The notes under the pieces are model-generated. The model saw nothing but the letters and a program-made list of their open reading frames with translations, had not been told where the DNA came from and searched no databases. A program made the position numbers and the translations under genes. From an uncultured Collinsella sp. (lineage in GTDB: Bacteria > Actinomycetota > Coriobacteriia > Coriobacteriales > Coriobacteriaceae): a stretch of 49,627 bases of DNA. The stretch is taken from the NCBI GenBank assembly GCA_900754075.1, contig CAAEBN010000010.1:1-49627 (forward strand), in the 5' to 3' direction. Shown piece after piece: positions 8,517 to 16,570 of the stretch; position 1 is the first letter of the stretch, and each line of letters begins with the position of its first letter.

Positions 8517-9233
8517 CTACCGCTTCTTCTTGTTCTTCTTCTGCTTGCGCTGCTTGCCCTTGGTCTCTTGGGGCTTGTCGCTCTGCTTGGCCTCGGCGGC
8601 AGCCTTCTCGGCCTTCATTTTCTTCTTCTTGGTCTCGATGCGGAGTTTTTTGTTGATGCGCGCCTTGAGGAAGGAGCCAAACTGCTCGGCGTTGCCACGC
8701 ACAAAGGTGTCCTTGGGGATCGTCACGCCTTGGTCGGCGAACATGGCCACAAAGATGCGCTCGCCGTCGAGCACGTGGTCGAGCTTCTCAAACGGGAAGA
8801 ACTGCGACTTGCCGCTCTTGCCCCAGACCATCAGGCCGTCCTCGTTGGCAGCGACGCGGCGATAGCGGCCGCCCATGGACTCGTCGGCCTCGACGGCATC
8901 GATAAAGTCGCGCGCGAGCGTATGGTGCAGATTTTTGCTCCACCAGGCCAAAAAGGCGCCGAATACGATCAGCACGACGCCGAACTTGATCCAGTTGCCG
9001 CCAGCCACCAGCATGCCAACCCCCAGCAGCGCGGCAATGGCGGCGGCGACATACAGGGAGCCACGGCGCCTGGGCGAGGCGACCAGGCGCGCAAAGTCGG
9101 TGACGAGGTCGTTTTCGTACTGATACTCGTTGAGGTACAGAATGCCGTCATCGGCTGCTGCCTGCGTCTCGAGCGCGACCTCGACCTGGTCGGCTGCTTC
9201 GGAGGGAACGAGGCTGCTCTCTGCGTCTGCCAT
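8517..9233 (-). CDS. YcxB-like membrane protein with Lys-rich tail
   Basis: The protein has 238 aa. Two hydrophobic segments near residues 60-95 (SLYVAAAIAALLGVGMLVAGG and FGVVLIVFGAFLAWW) are followed by a cytoplasmic domain. This contains NEDGLMVWGKSGKSQFFPFEKLDHVLDGERIFVAMF, a pattern typical of the YcxB-like C-terminal domain. The last 40 residues are nearly all Lys, Glu, Ala and Gln, a disordered tail. It is monocistronic on the minus strand, divergent from dnaX. The function of the family is not known. Confidence 0.75.
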   Translation of the reverse strand: MADAESSLVPSEAADQVEVALETQAAADDGILYLNEYQYENDLVTDFARLVASPRRRGSLYVAAAIAALLGVGMLVAGGNWIKFGVVLIVFGAFLAWWSKNLHHTLARDFIDAVEADESMGGRYRRVAANEDGLMVWGKSGKSQFFPFEKLDHVLDGERIFVAMFADQGVTIPKDTFVRGNAEQFGSFLKARINKKLRIETKKKKMKAEKAAAEAKQSDKPQETKGKQRKQKKNKKKR

Positions 9234-9348
9234 GCTCTTTGGACTCCTATCGCGGCGGGCTCGCCGTACGGGTTATTATGGATGAAGTATGCCGTACGAC
9301 CGTAGGGCCGCCGCGGCAGCAAGACTCAGTATACCCGGGGGAGCACCC

Positions 9349-11814
9349 ATGGAATCGTTGTACCGAAAGTATCGCCCGCTCACCTTCGACTCCGTGGTGG
9401 GCCAGCAGCATATCGTCTCGACGCTCGAGCACGCCATCACCGAGGGACGCCTGTCCCACGCCTACCTGTTCTGCGGACCGCGCGGCACGGGCAAGACCAC
9501 CATGGCGCGCATTCTGGCCAAGGCGCTGCTGTGCCGCAATGCCGAGGCGGCGCGCGCCGAGGGTGCAAGCGGCTGCATGCCCGACGGCACCTGCGAGGAG
9601 TGCGAGCTCATCGCCGAGGGCAACCACCCCGATGTCTACGAGCTCGATGCCGCAAGCCGTACCGGCGTAGACAACGTGCGCGAGGAGATCATCAACTCCG
9701 TTAACTTTGCCCCGGTGCGTGGCAAGTACAAGATCTATATCATCGACGAGGTCCACATGCTCACGACGGCGGCGTTTAACGCGCTGCTCAAGACGCTCGA
9801 GGAGCCGCCGGCGCACGTGATCTTTGTGCTGTGCACCACCGACCCGCAAAAGATTCTGGAGACAATCCTCTCGCGCTGCCAGCGCTTCGATTTCCACCGC
9901 ATCGGTAACGAGGATATCGAGCATCGCCTGTCCTACGTGTGCGAGCAGGAGGGCTTCGATTACGACGACGAGGCGCTCGCCATCGTGGCGCGCCATGCCA
10001 AGGGCGGCATGCGCGACGCGCTTTCCACGCTGGAGCAGCTGAGCGTTTTTGGCAACGGAGCCGTGCATGCGGACGATGCCCGCTCGCTTTTGGGCGAGGT
10101 TTCGGACCAGATTCTGGGCGAGTTTGCGCGCGCCATTGCCGATCGTGATGTCGCCGAGCTCTATGGGCTGATTCGCGCGCAGGTCGAGGAAGGTAACGAT
10201 CTGCTGGAACTGACGCGCGACCTGGTGGCGCACGTGCGCGACGTGTATGTTGCCTGCGTTGCCGGTGCCCGTGCCGAGTTGTTTGAGGGCGGCGCCGAGC
10301 AGGCCGAGGCGCTTGCAGCCGAGGCCGCTGCCTTTGGCGAGCATCCGGCCGACCGTTTGGCTCGTGTGCTGACGGTGCTCGACGATGCCGCCTTGGAGAT
10401 GAGGGGTGCGAGCGACGTGCGCCTGGTGCTCGAGATCGCCTGCACGCGCTTGGCACGTCCCGAGGCCGATTTAACGATTGAAGCTTTGGCCGAGCGCGTG
10501 GCTCGCTTGGAGGCCATGGTTGCCAACGCCGCCGTTCCGGCGAGCGTGGCTGCTGCTCGAGCGAGTGCGCCTGCTGCATCCGCACCCGCTGTCCAGCAGC
10601 CGACGCTGATCTCGGGTGCCCGAGCTGCTACTCCTGCGGCGACCGCCGCCCCCGCTGCTACGTCTGCGCATCAGGGTGGCATGCCTTGGGACCGCGGCGC
10701 TGCTGTTCCGGCTGCCCAGCCTGCGCCCAAGTCCGCGGCTCCGGCTCCCGCGCCCAAACCTGTAACGCCTGCACCTCAACCCGTTGCGGCTCCGGCTCCC
10801 GCGCCCGCTGCATCGACCGTGCCGGTGTCCAAGCCCAACAACGCTGCCCAGGTTGCCGCCGCCGGTGCTGCCGAGACCCCCGCGGTCGAGGACGCCGGCG
10901 AGCTCCAGCGCAAATGGGCCGAGGTCGTCGAGCGCGTCAAGGCTCGTCAGGCTTCCTATGCAGGCCTTTTGCTCAACGCCCGCGCCACGGCCGACGACGG
11001 CTCCAAGCTCACGGTCTCGTTCCCCGCGGGCTCGACCTTTGCCATCAAGATGCTCGGTCGCGCCGACACGCAATCGGTGGTCCTGCCGACGGTCTGCGCG
11101 GTCTTCGGCCGTCGCACCGTCGACTACGTCCTGGATGGAGGTGGCACGCCGGCTCCTCAACATGAGGAGCATTCTCCATCTGCACGGGCTGCGGTATCTG
11201 CGGACCCGCAACCCGTGTCCTCGGCGGCCCCTGTATCCTCGAGCGCCAGCGCTCCGCAGCAGCAAGCGACGCCGGTGATGGCACCGACCCCGTCGGCGCC
11301 TAAGCCCGCCACGCCCAAATCTGCTGCTCCGGCTCCCGCGCCCAAGCCCGCCGCCGCGCCTGCGTCTAAGTCATCCGACCTGGCTAAGGCCCCCTGGCTG
11401 CGCTCCGACAACCCTGCCGGCGCTCCTGCCACGGGCAAGCTCCCGACCGAGCCAGCGCCCCGTGCGCCCGAGCGCTCTGCCGCTCCCAAGGCACAGCCGT
11501 CTGCGCAGTCCGCTCCGTGGGAATCCGAGCAGGTTCCCTACGACGATGCCATGGTCGGCGGTTTTGCTGCCGATGCCGGCGGGGATGATCTGCCCCCGTT
11601 CGACGTGCCGGGTGCGGCGTCCGCGCCCAAGCCCGCTGCAACTGCCCCCAAAGAGGAGGACGCTCCTGCAGCTCCCTGGGAGTCCAACCCCGGCGCGGGC
11701 AGCCCCTTCGGCCATCAAGGCGCAGCCCCGAGCATCCCGCAGACCGAGGACGAGGCCAAGGCTCTCATCCGCAACGTCTTTGGCCAGGCCACCATCTTCA
11801 AGCCGGTGGAGTAA
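9349..11814 (+). CDS. dnaX: DNA polymerase III subunits gamma/tau
   Basis: Clamp-loader ATPase of 821 aa. I start at ATG 9349 (MESLYRKYRP), 5 nt after GGGGGAG; the open frame begins 20 codons earlier without an SD. The protein shows Walker A GPRGTGKT (43-50), zinc-binding cysteines C62, C76, C82 and C85, Walker B IIDEVHML, and the sensor region SRCQRFDFHRI. After about residue 370 comes a long Ala/Pro linker with repeated APAPKP units, interrupted by a folded segment near 520-600 and a conserved C-terminal IRNVFGQATIF. I see no A-rich slippery site that would produce a short gamma form. It belongs to the widely conserved dnaX-ybaB-recR order, but ybaB is displaced by an antisense gene. Confidence 0.95.
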   Translation: MESLYRKYRPLTFDSVVGQQHIVSTLEHAITEGRLSHAYLFCGPRGTGKTTMARILAKALLCRNAEAARAEGASGCMPDGTCEECELIAEGNHPDVYELDAASRTGVDNVREEIINSVNFAPVRGKYKIYIIDEVHMLTTAAFNALLKTLEEPPAHVIFVLCTTDPQKILETILSRCQRFDFHRIGNEDIEHRLSYVCEQEGFDYDDEALAIVARHAKGGMRDALSTLEQLSVFGNGAVHADDARSLLGEVSDQILGEFARAIADRDVAELYGLIRAQVEEGNDLLELTRDLVAHVRDVYVACVAGARAELFEGGAEQAEALAAEAAAFGEHPADRLARVLTVLDDAALEMRGASDVRLVLEIACTRLARPEADLTIEALAERVARLEAMVANAAVPASVAAARASAPAASAPAVQQPTLISGARAATPAATAAPAATSAHQGGMPWDRGAAVPAAQPAPKSAAPAPAPKPVTPAPQPVAAPAPAPAASTVPVSKPNNAAQVAAAGAAETPAVEDAGELQRKWAEVVERVKARQASYAGLLLNARATADDGSKLTVSFPAGSTFAIKMLGRADTQSVVLPTVCAVFGRRTVDYVLDGGGTPAPQHEEHSPSARAAVSADPQPVSSAAPVSSSASAPQQQATPVMAPTPSAPKPATPKSAAPAPAPKPAAAPASKSSDLAKAPWLRSDNPAGAPATGKLPTEPAPRAPERSAAPKAQPSAQSAPWESEQVPYDDAMVGGFAADAGGDDLPPFDVPGAASAPKPAATAPKEEDAPAAPWESNPGAGSPFGHQGAAPSIPQTEDEAKALIRNVFGQATIFKPVE

Positions 11815-11835
11815 CCGTGCGGGCGGGCATGCTGC

Positions 11836-12309
11836 TCAAGAAAAGATTTCTTTGTCCGGGCGCATCTGTATTTCGGACATGTGTAGTGTGGTGTCGCGTA
11901 TATCGCATTCGAGCAGACAGGTGCGTGACGGGCGGCCTAGGATGCTGAGGTCGATACGATACGTCGCATGGCTGTCCGTGTGTTCGACTTGCTCGGCGTT
12001 GATGGTTGCTCCGATTGTCAATAAAGAGCCCGGTTCGGCATCGACAATCTTGAAGTCCTTTATCTTGACCTTGAGCTCTTGGTAGAGGGACGGGCTGTTG
12101 TAGTAAATGGTTCGGGTTCCATCGGTGCACTCATCGGTCGTTTCCCATTTGACGACGGGCTGGTCCGAGCTGGCTACCAGCAGTTCTGCTCCAAAGGCTA
12201 TAGCATGGGTGGTGACAACCAGCAATGCCCAGCCGACAAAGAGATAGAGAACCACATATGCAACGGGGTGTTTTGAGCGGATGTTTTGGAGCGCGTCGGG
12301 GGCATTCAT
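11836..12309 (-). CDS. Hypothetical single-span membrane protein, antisense between dnaX and ybaB
   Basis: The protein has 157 aa. ATG 12309 follows GGAGGTG by 5 nt; the frame is open 10 codons further upstream but without an SD. One hydrophobic segment (about residues 18-45, VAYVVLYLFVGWALLVVTTHAIAFGAELLV) is followed by an exposed domain with cysteines in DECTDG and TCLLECD. It has no recognisable family. It is convergent with dnaX, whose stop is only 21 nt away, and interrupts the usual dnaX-ybaB spacing. With the AT-rich spacer behind it, this looks like inserted DNA. Confidence 0.6.
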   Translation of the reverse strand: MNAPDALQNIRSKHPVAYVVLYLFVGWALLVVTTHAIAFGAELLVASSDQPVVKWETTDECTDGTRTIYYNSPSLYQELKVKIKDFKIVDAEPGSLLTIGATINAEQVEHTDSHATYRIDLSILGRPSRTCLLECDIRDTTLHMSEIQMRPDKEIFS

Positions 12310-12649
12310 GGGGCACCTCCAAATTGCTATCTGCGACAATCAAATTATACCCCACCGCCATGTGCACCGCCTCGAGTAGTGGCTCGGCATTTAGCCATTT
12401 AGTGGTACGCATAAAATGTCGGATTCCGGCTCTACAAGATTTAGCTTTCAATATTATGCAGATGCGAATTATTCGACCTTGCATAATCTTTAGGCGCGGC
12501 CTGCGCTGGAGGACATGTATATCGACTGAGGTAACACGTCCGCCCCGCTCGCTGGCCGCGCGCCGTGGTACGATTTTTGAGTTTGAAAGTCCCGCCGCGC
12601 CCCGGCTGCCCTTGCAGCTCGTTGCGCGGCCGCACGTAAAGGAGCCATT
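12310..12649. other. 340-nt gene-free spacer between the antisense orphan and ybaB
   Basis: This spacer is visibly more AT-rich than its surroundings up to about 12490 and becomes GC-rich toward ybaB. It holds the concentric palindrome at 12453-12487 and closely spaced ATTTAG words near 12390-12400. It must also contain the divergent promoters for the orphan gene and ybaB-recR, but no convincing -35/-10 pair stands out. ybaB has a good SD, AAAGGAG, just before 12650. Confidence 0.6.
12453..12487. repeat. Concentric AT-rich palindrome
   Basis: ATTATGCA (12453-12460) and TGCATAAT (12480-12487) form perfect outer arms. Inside them CGAAT (12465-12469) and ATTCG (12471-12475) form inner arms, both centred on base 12470. 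Four unpaired bases on each side separate the two. It could be a bipartite operator for a dimeric or tetrameric regulator, or a cruciform. The word TTGCATAAT recurs in the palindrome at 27692-27706. Confidence 0.75.
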
Positions 12650-12970
12650 ATGGCCGGTATGAACATGCAGCAGATGATGAAGCAGGCTCGCAAGATGCAG
12701 GAGCAGCTTGCCGCCGCGCAGGAGAACCTCAAGTCCCAGACCGTCGACGCCTCTGCCGGCGGCGGCATGGTCAAGGTGACCGTTAACGGCGAGATGGAGC
12801 TCGTCAACCTCACCATCGATCCCGATGCCCTCGATCCCGAGGACGTCGATATGCTGCAGGACATGATCATGGCTGCTGTCAACGAGGCCGTCCGCGGCGT
12901 CAACGAGCTCGCCAACAAGCAGATGGGCGCCATCACCGGCGGCCTCAACATCCCGGGCATGCCGTTCTAA
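12650..12970 (+). CDS. ybaB: YbaB/EbfC family nucleoid-associated DNA-binding protein
   Basis: The protein has 106 aa, starting after AAAGGAG with 6-7 nt spacing. The N-terminal Met/Gln-rich amphipathic helix (MNMQQMMKQARKMQEQLAAAQENL), the GGGMVKVTVNGEMELVNLTIDP beta region and the C-terminal helix with Gly/Met-rich tail are diagnostic of the family. These proteins form dimers that bind DNA and are commonly encoded just before recR. Here recR begins 13 nt after the stop, so the two form an operon. Confidence 0.95.
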   Translation: MAGMNMQQMMKQARKMQEQLAAAQENLKSQTVDASAGGGMVKVTVNGEMELVNLTIDPDALDPEDVDMLQDMIMAAVNEAVRGVNELANKQMGAITGGLNIPGMPF

Positions 12971-12983
12971 GACACGCATATAT

Positions 12984-13580
12984 ATGAGCGCCAACCATAG
13001 TCTGCAAAAACTGCTCGATGAGCTGGGTCGTCTGCCGGGTATTGGTCCCAAGTCGGCCCAGCGCATCGCCTATTACCTGCTCGAGGCCGATGCCGAGGAG
13101 GCCCGCCGCCTGGCCGAGGCCATCCTGGAGGTCAAGCAGGAGGTCCACTTTTGCAGCCGTTGCTTTAACTACGCCACGGCCGACGAGTGCTCCATCTGCC
13201 AGGATCCGATGCGCGATACCACTCGCATTTGCGTGGTGAGCGAGCCGCGCGACGTCCAGGCAATCGAGCGCACGGGCAGCTACCATGGCCTGTACCATGT
13301 GCTGGGCGGCGTGATCAGCCCCATGGACAAGATCGGTCCCGAGCAGCTGCATATCCGCGAGCTGCTGGCGCGCCTGGGCCACGAGGACATCCACGAGGTC
13401 ATTATCGCCACCAACCCCAACATTGAGGGCGAGACCACGGCGAGCTACCTTGCTCGCACCATCAAGCCATTGGGCGTTGAGGTATCGCGTCTTGCGAGCG
13501 GCCTTCCCGTAGGCGGCGACTTGGAGTATGCCGACGAGCTTACGCTCGGCCGCGCTATCGAGGCCCGCCGCGCGATCTAG
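12984..13580 (+). CDS. recR: Recombination protein RecR
   Basis: The protein has 198 aa, the usual RecR length. It contains the N-terminal helix-hairpin-helix (LGRLPGIGPKSAQRIAYYLL), the four-cysteine zinc finger (CSRCFNYATADECSIC), and a Toprim domain (ICVVSEPRDVQAIERTGSYHGLYHVLGGVISPMDKIGPE) with the conserved TNPNIEGETTASYLAR stretch. It acts with RecF/RecO in loading RecA at gaps. The start ATG has no clear SD in ATATATATGAG, so it probably relies on coupling to ybaB. Confidence 0.96.
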   Translation: MSANHSLQKLLDELGRLPGIGPKSAQRIAYYLLEADAEEARRLAEAILEVKQEVHFCSRCFNYATADECSICQDPMRDTTRICVVSEPRDVQAIERTGSYHGLYHVLGGVISPMDKIGPEQLHIRELLARLGHEDIHEVIIATNPNIEGETTASYLARTIKPLGVEVSRLASGLPVGGDLEYADELTLGRAIEARRAI

Positions 13581-13653
13581 GCGGCGTCAGCTCCACGGCA
13601 TGTCCCGTCGGCCTGCCGCACGGGGCGCTCATAATTGGGCGCGCGTTCATGCA

Positions 13654-13669
13654 TTTGTTGTGCAACAAA
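13654..13669. promoter_or_regulatory. Operator-like palindrome TTTGTTGTGCAACAAA
   Basis: This perfect inverted repeat has 7-bp arms around TG. It lies upstream of the 13824 operon, with a second palindrome GTTGCGCAAC at 13730-13739. Related palindromes occur at 37000-37011 and 46880-46895, also ahead of genes. Confidence 0.45.
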
Positions 13670-13730
13670 CCTGCTTTTCATCCGCTTATCGCGTGGATGG
13701 GTCCGCTCGCACCCCGTATTTGCGCGTTCG

Positions 13731-13759
13731 TTGCGCAACCTTTTGTGTTCGCTGATACA
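13731..13759 (+). promoter_or_regulatory. Possible promoter of the second kinase module
   Basis: TTGCGC (13731-13736) and GATACA (13754-13759) are separated by 17 nt. The same -35 word TTGCGC with a TATACT -10 precedes the tRNA-Asp gene, which supports TTGCGC as an acceptable -35 hexamer here. The -35 is embedded in the palindrome GTTGCGCAAC, so a repressor could occlude it. Confidence 0.4.
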
Positions 13760-13783
13760 CTCAACTATGAATTTGAATGAATG

Positions 13784-13809
13784 CGCCGCTTTCGAGCGGC
13801 GTGTTTTTG
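13784..13809 (+). terminator. UUCG hairpin with T-rich tail just before the 13824 start
   Basis: A 7-bp stem (13784-13790 with 13795-13801) capped by TTCG is followed by TGTTTTTG, a classic intrinsic terminator shape. It ends only a few bases before the SD GGAGGAGAA of the downstream gene and lies downstream of the candidate promoter at 13731. It is thus positioned as an attenuator, or as a terminator protecting the operon from recR read-through. Confidence 0.65.
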
Positions 13810-13823
13810 TTGGAGGAGAACGC

Positions 13824-14729
13824 ATGCGGCCCGGGGGCACTCAGACAAAGCATGGCGCCGCGGTGCGCATGCGACGCCGGCTGGGCCTGGCGCCACGGGC
13901 ATGTGTGCTGCTTTCCTGCTCGCTGGTGCTGGTCGTGGCGGGTGTTTCTGCTTACGGCATGACGGTGCCGTCCATGGTACAGGCGCATGCTGCGCGTGAA
14001 TTGCATATAGGGCGCAAGGCCAAGAGCGATCTGGGAACGACAACCGGATATACGTGGGCGAGCGTGGTCTCGCACGTTGTGTTTGGTGGCGACGATGCGG
14101 ACGGTCCCGAAACAGCGGACAACGAGGTTACGCTGGCAAACGGCAAGACCATCGTGCTCACCAACACCAAGGTCATTACGAAGCTTTCCAACAACAGTGT
14201 GGCATCCGTCATAAATAAGGCCGAGCAGCAGAAAGAGCAGGATGCACAGCAGCCGGGAGGCGCCGGCGGCTCGGATGCATCTAGCTCGGGCTCGGGCTCT
14301 TCTGGTGCGAGTGGCGATTCCAATGCGGGTTCCGGCTCAAGCGGATCTACGAGCGGTGGCTCGACGGACGGCGGTACCGGCGGGGACGCGGGCTCTGGTG
14401 GCCTCTCGGCTGCCGAGGAGGAGAGTATTCACAGCTGGCTCGTGACCAAATACAACATGCTCGATGGCTATGTCGCCCGCGCCAACAGCGTGGTTTCGAC
14501 CTATAACGCTACGGGCGATACCGGACCGTGCGACACCCTGGCGAATGACATGTTTGTTATCCGTGCCGAGTTCGGTCGACAAAGGTTCTCGACCAAATCT
14601 AAGTGGTATCGGCAGTACGCCAATCTGTGGGGCTGCTATACCAACCTGTGTCAATGGGTTGGGCACTACGGCAACGACGACGTCGCGCTCAACAACTTCA
14701 ACACCAATGTGACGGCGATCGCCCTATGA
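13824..14729 (+). CDS. Membrane-anchored extracytoplasmic protein with Ser/Gly-rich linker, first gene of kinase module
   Basis: The protein has 301 aa from ATG 13824 after GGAGGAGAA; in-frame starts upstream (e.g. 13767) would run through a terminator hairpin and are less likely. It has a basic N-terminus, one hydrophobic segment (about residues 25-48), a domain with DNEVTLANGKTIVLTNTKVIT, a Ser/Gly/Asp low-complexity linker (about 145-195), and a C-terminal helical domain. That domain has three cysteines (GPCDT, GCYTN, LCQWV). No family is recognised. The TGA overlaps the kinase ATG (ATGA at 14726), so this is the likely sensor or substrate of the kinase. Confidence 0.75.
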   Translation: MRPGGTQTKHGAAVRMRRRLGLAPRACVLLSCSLVLVVAGVSAYGMTVPSMVQAHAARELHIGRKAKSDLGTTTGYTWASVVSHVVFGGDDADGPETADNEVTLANGKTIVLTNTKVITKLSNNSVASVINKAEQQKEQDAQQPGGAGGSDASSSGSGSSGASGDSNAGSGSSGSTSGGSTDGGTGGDAGSGGLSAAEEESIHSWLVTKYNMLDGYVARANSVVSTYNATGDTGPCDTLANDMFVIRAEFGRQRFSTKSKWYRQYANLWGCYTNLCQWVGHYGNDDVALNNFNTNVTAIAL

Positions 14730-16567
14730 CGAACGACCTCGCTTCTACGGCAGCCCAGTCGCCCAACCGTGATCCCATGGTGGGCCTGCGCCTGGCGCGC
14801 GTCGACGGGTTTGAGCCGGCCGTCGCCCTGGGCACGGACGAGCTTCCCGCCTACCTGCGCCGTTTTACGATGCTGTTTGCCGATGACGCCACCATGCGCC
14901 GCGGCGGTATCGGCCGTGTGACGCGTGCCGTCAACGCGCAGGGCGAGGCCGTGGCGCTCAAGCAGCTCATCTTGCCAACACGCGACGAATTTGATGACGA
15001 TGTCGCCCACGAGGCACTGGTCGCCAAGTTCAAGGCGGCGTTTCGCGAGGAATATGAATGCCATCGTGCCCTTTCGGGCCTTAAGGGCTTTCCCCGCTTA
15101 TACGGGTGGGGCGAGGTCGACGGCGTGCCCGCGATTGTCATGGAGTGGGTCGAGGGCGAGACGCTCGCTCGCCTGCGCCCGCGCCTTGCCGTGGACGATG
15201 CCGGGCGTCTGTCGCCGCTCGTGGCGGCGCGCCTGGGTCGCGACCTGTTCGATCTGCTCTGCCGCATGAGCTTGGTAGGCGAGGGGTTCGTCCATCGCGA
15301 TATCTCGCCCGCTAATGTTATGGTGCGCACGGCGCGCCTGCCGCTCGACCGACAGCTTGCCGAAGGCACCTTCGACCTGTGCTTGATCGACTTTGGCTCG
15401 TCGCTGGCGCTCGAGCCCGCCTCTGCGGTGGCCGGCACCGGCGGCAAGGCGTCGTTTACGGAGCGCTATGCCACGCTGCGCCGTGCGACGGTTGCCTACG
15501 CCCCGCCCGAGATGCTCACCGATGACATTCCCGACTTACGCACGCTCCGCATGTCGCCGGCAATCGATGTATATGCTGCAGCGAGCACGGTCTACGAGCT
15601 CATTGCCGGTGTCGCGCCGTACGAAGTAGCGCCGGGTGCATCGGGTACTTCGGGCTCGCGCAAAAAGACGCGCGATATCGCCAGCCCTTATCGCCTCAAG
15701 ATGGATACGCTGCCCGACTATCCCGTCGGCGCCCACGCGCCCGGCTGCGACTTGACGCAACTGCTGCGACGCGAGCCCGATGTGGCACTTGCCGCGGCCG
15801 AACAGGCTCAGCAGTTGGGGCTCGATCCAAATTCCGAGGACCTGCGCGATGCGCTGGCGTTTGTCGACGCTCAGCTGTTCGATGTGGTGATGGCCTGCCT
15901 GTCCTGCCATCAGGAAGATCGTCCCGAGCCGGCTGCGGCGGAGGCGGCGCTCTCGGCATTTTGCGACCACTATGCGCAAAATGTCGCCCGCTCGCTTCGC
16001 GCCGAGCCGCTCATGCCGTGCCCGATGGAGGTATCGGGGCACACAGTCCGGCGTGCGGCGATGGTTGGTGCGACGGCGGCAAGCGGCGTGCTTTGGACTG
16101 TGGTCGTGGTATCAGCGGCGCTGTTGGCGTCGGGCGCCCATGTGACGCTCGTCGTGGGACCGCTTATGTGGTCCGGGAAGCTGCCGGCCATTATCGCCGC
16201 ACTGGCGTTGGCGCTGCCGGGCATGGTGGGCATCGCTGCCGGGGCCTTGGCGCGCGACCGTCGTGTGGGATTCCTGCAGGGTGTGTTGGCCCTTTCCGCC
16301 TGCGAGGTTCCGGCGCTGGCCGCACTCGCATGCGCCGTGTTTTCCCAGCATGCCGTGGCGGGGGGCCTGGTGGCCGCCATAATTGCAACCTATGCGCTCA
16401 CGTGGTTTTTGCTGGCGATGGGGTTTGCCTTTGAGCTTCCCGTCGTGTCAGCACGACGTGCGAAAATTTCCATGGCGACGCCGCTTGCCGGCGGAGCCGC
16501 GGCTGCCCCCGCCTTTGGCGGGCCGGCCGAAGTATCCGACACGATCTCTGCGACCAAGGAGGGCTAA
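14726..16567 (+). CDS. Ser/Thr protein kinase with C-terminal membrane segments
   Basis: The protein has 613 aa, coupled to the previous gene by ATGA. The kinase domain is divergent: the Gly-loop is RGGIGRV (about 59-65), with ALK lysine K79, catalytic FVHRDISPANVMV (HRD near 190-192), DFG near 222 and APPEM. The catalytic motif is HRD, unlike the HLD of the kinase at 542-2395. Residues 270-320 and 370-440 form the C-lobe with long inserts. Four to five hydrophobic segments lie between about 455 and 590, ending in a cytoplasmic tail. The next gene encodes an FHA protein 3 nt downstream, giving an integrated sensor/kinase/reader module. Confidence 0.9.
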   Translation: MTNDLASTAAQSPNRDPMVGLRLARVDGFEPAVALGTDELPAYLRRFTMLFADDATMRRGGIGRVTRAVNAQGEAVALKQLILPTRDEFDDDVAHEALVAKFKAAFREEYECHRALSGLKGFPRLYGWGEVDGVPAIVMEWVEGETLARLRPRLAVDDAGRLSPLVAARLGRDLFDLLCRMSLVGEGFVHRDISPANVMVRTARLPLDRQLAEGTFDLCLIDFGSSLALEPASAVAGTGGKASFTERYATLRRATVAYAPPEMLTDDIPDLRTLRMSPAIDVYAAASTVYELIAGVAPYEVAPGASGTSGSRKKTRDIASPYRLKMDTLPDYPVGAHAPGCDLTQLLRREPDVALAAAEQAQQLGLDPNSEDLRDALAFVDAQLFDVVMACLSCHQEDRPEPAAAEAALSAFCDHYAQNVARSLRAEPLMPCPMEVSGHTVRRAAMVGATAASGVLWTVVVVSAALLASGAHVTLVVGPLMWSGKLPAIIAALALALPGMVGIAAGALARDRRVGFLQGVLALSACEVPALAALACAVFSQHAVAGGLVAAIIATYALTWFLLAMGFAFELPVVSARRAKISMATPLAGGAAAAPAFGGPAEVSDTISATKEG

Positions 16568-16570
16568 GCC

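Noticed and set aside
9349..11814. Programmed frameshift site in dnaX
   Set aside because: No A AAA AAG-type slippery heptamer with a following hairpin was seen, so only the full-length product is annotated.
13635..13823. Longer start for the first gene of the second kinase module
   Set aside because: The extension crosses two palindromes, a promoter candidate and a terminator hairpin, whereas GGAGGAGAA directly precedes ATG 13824.
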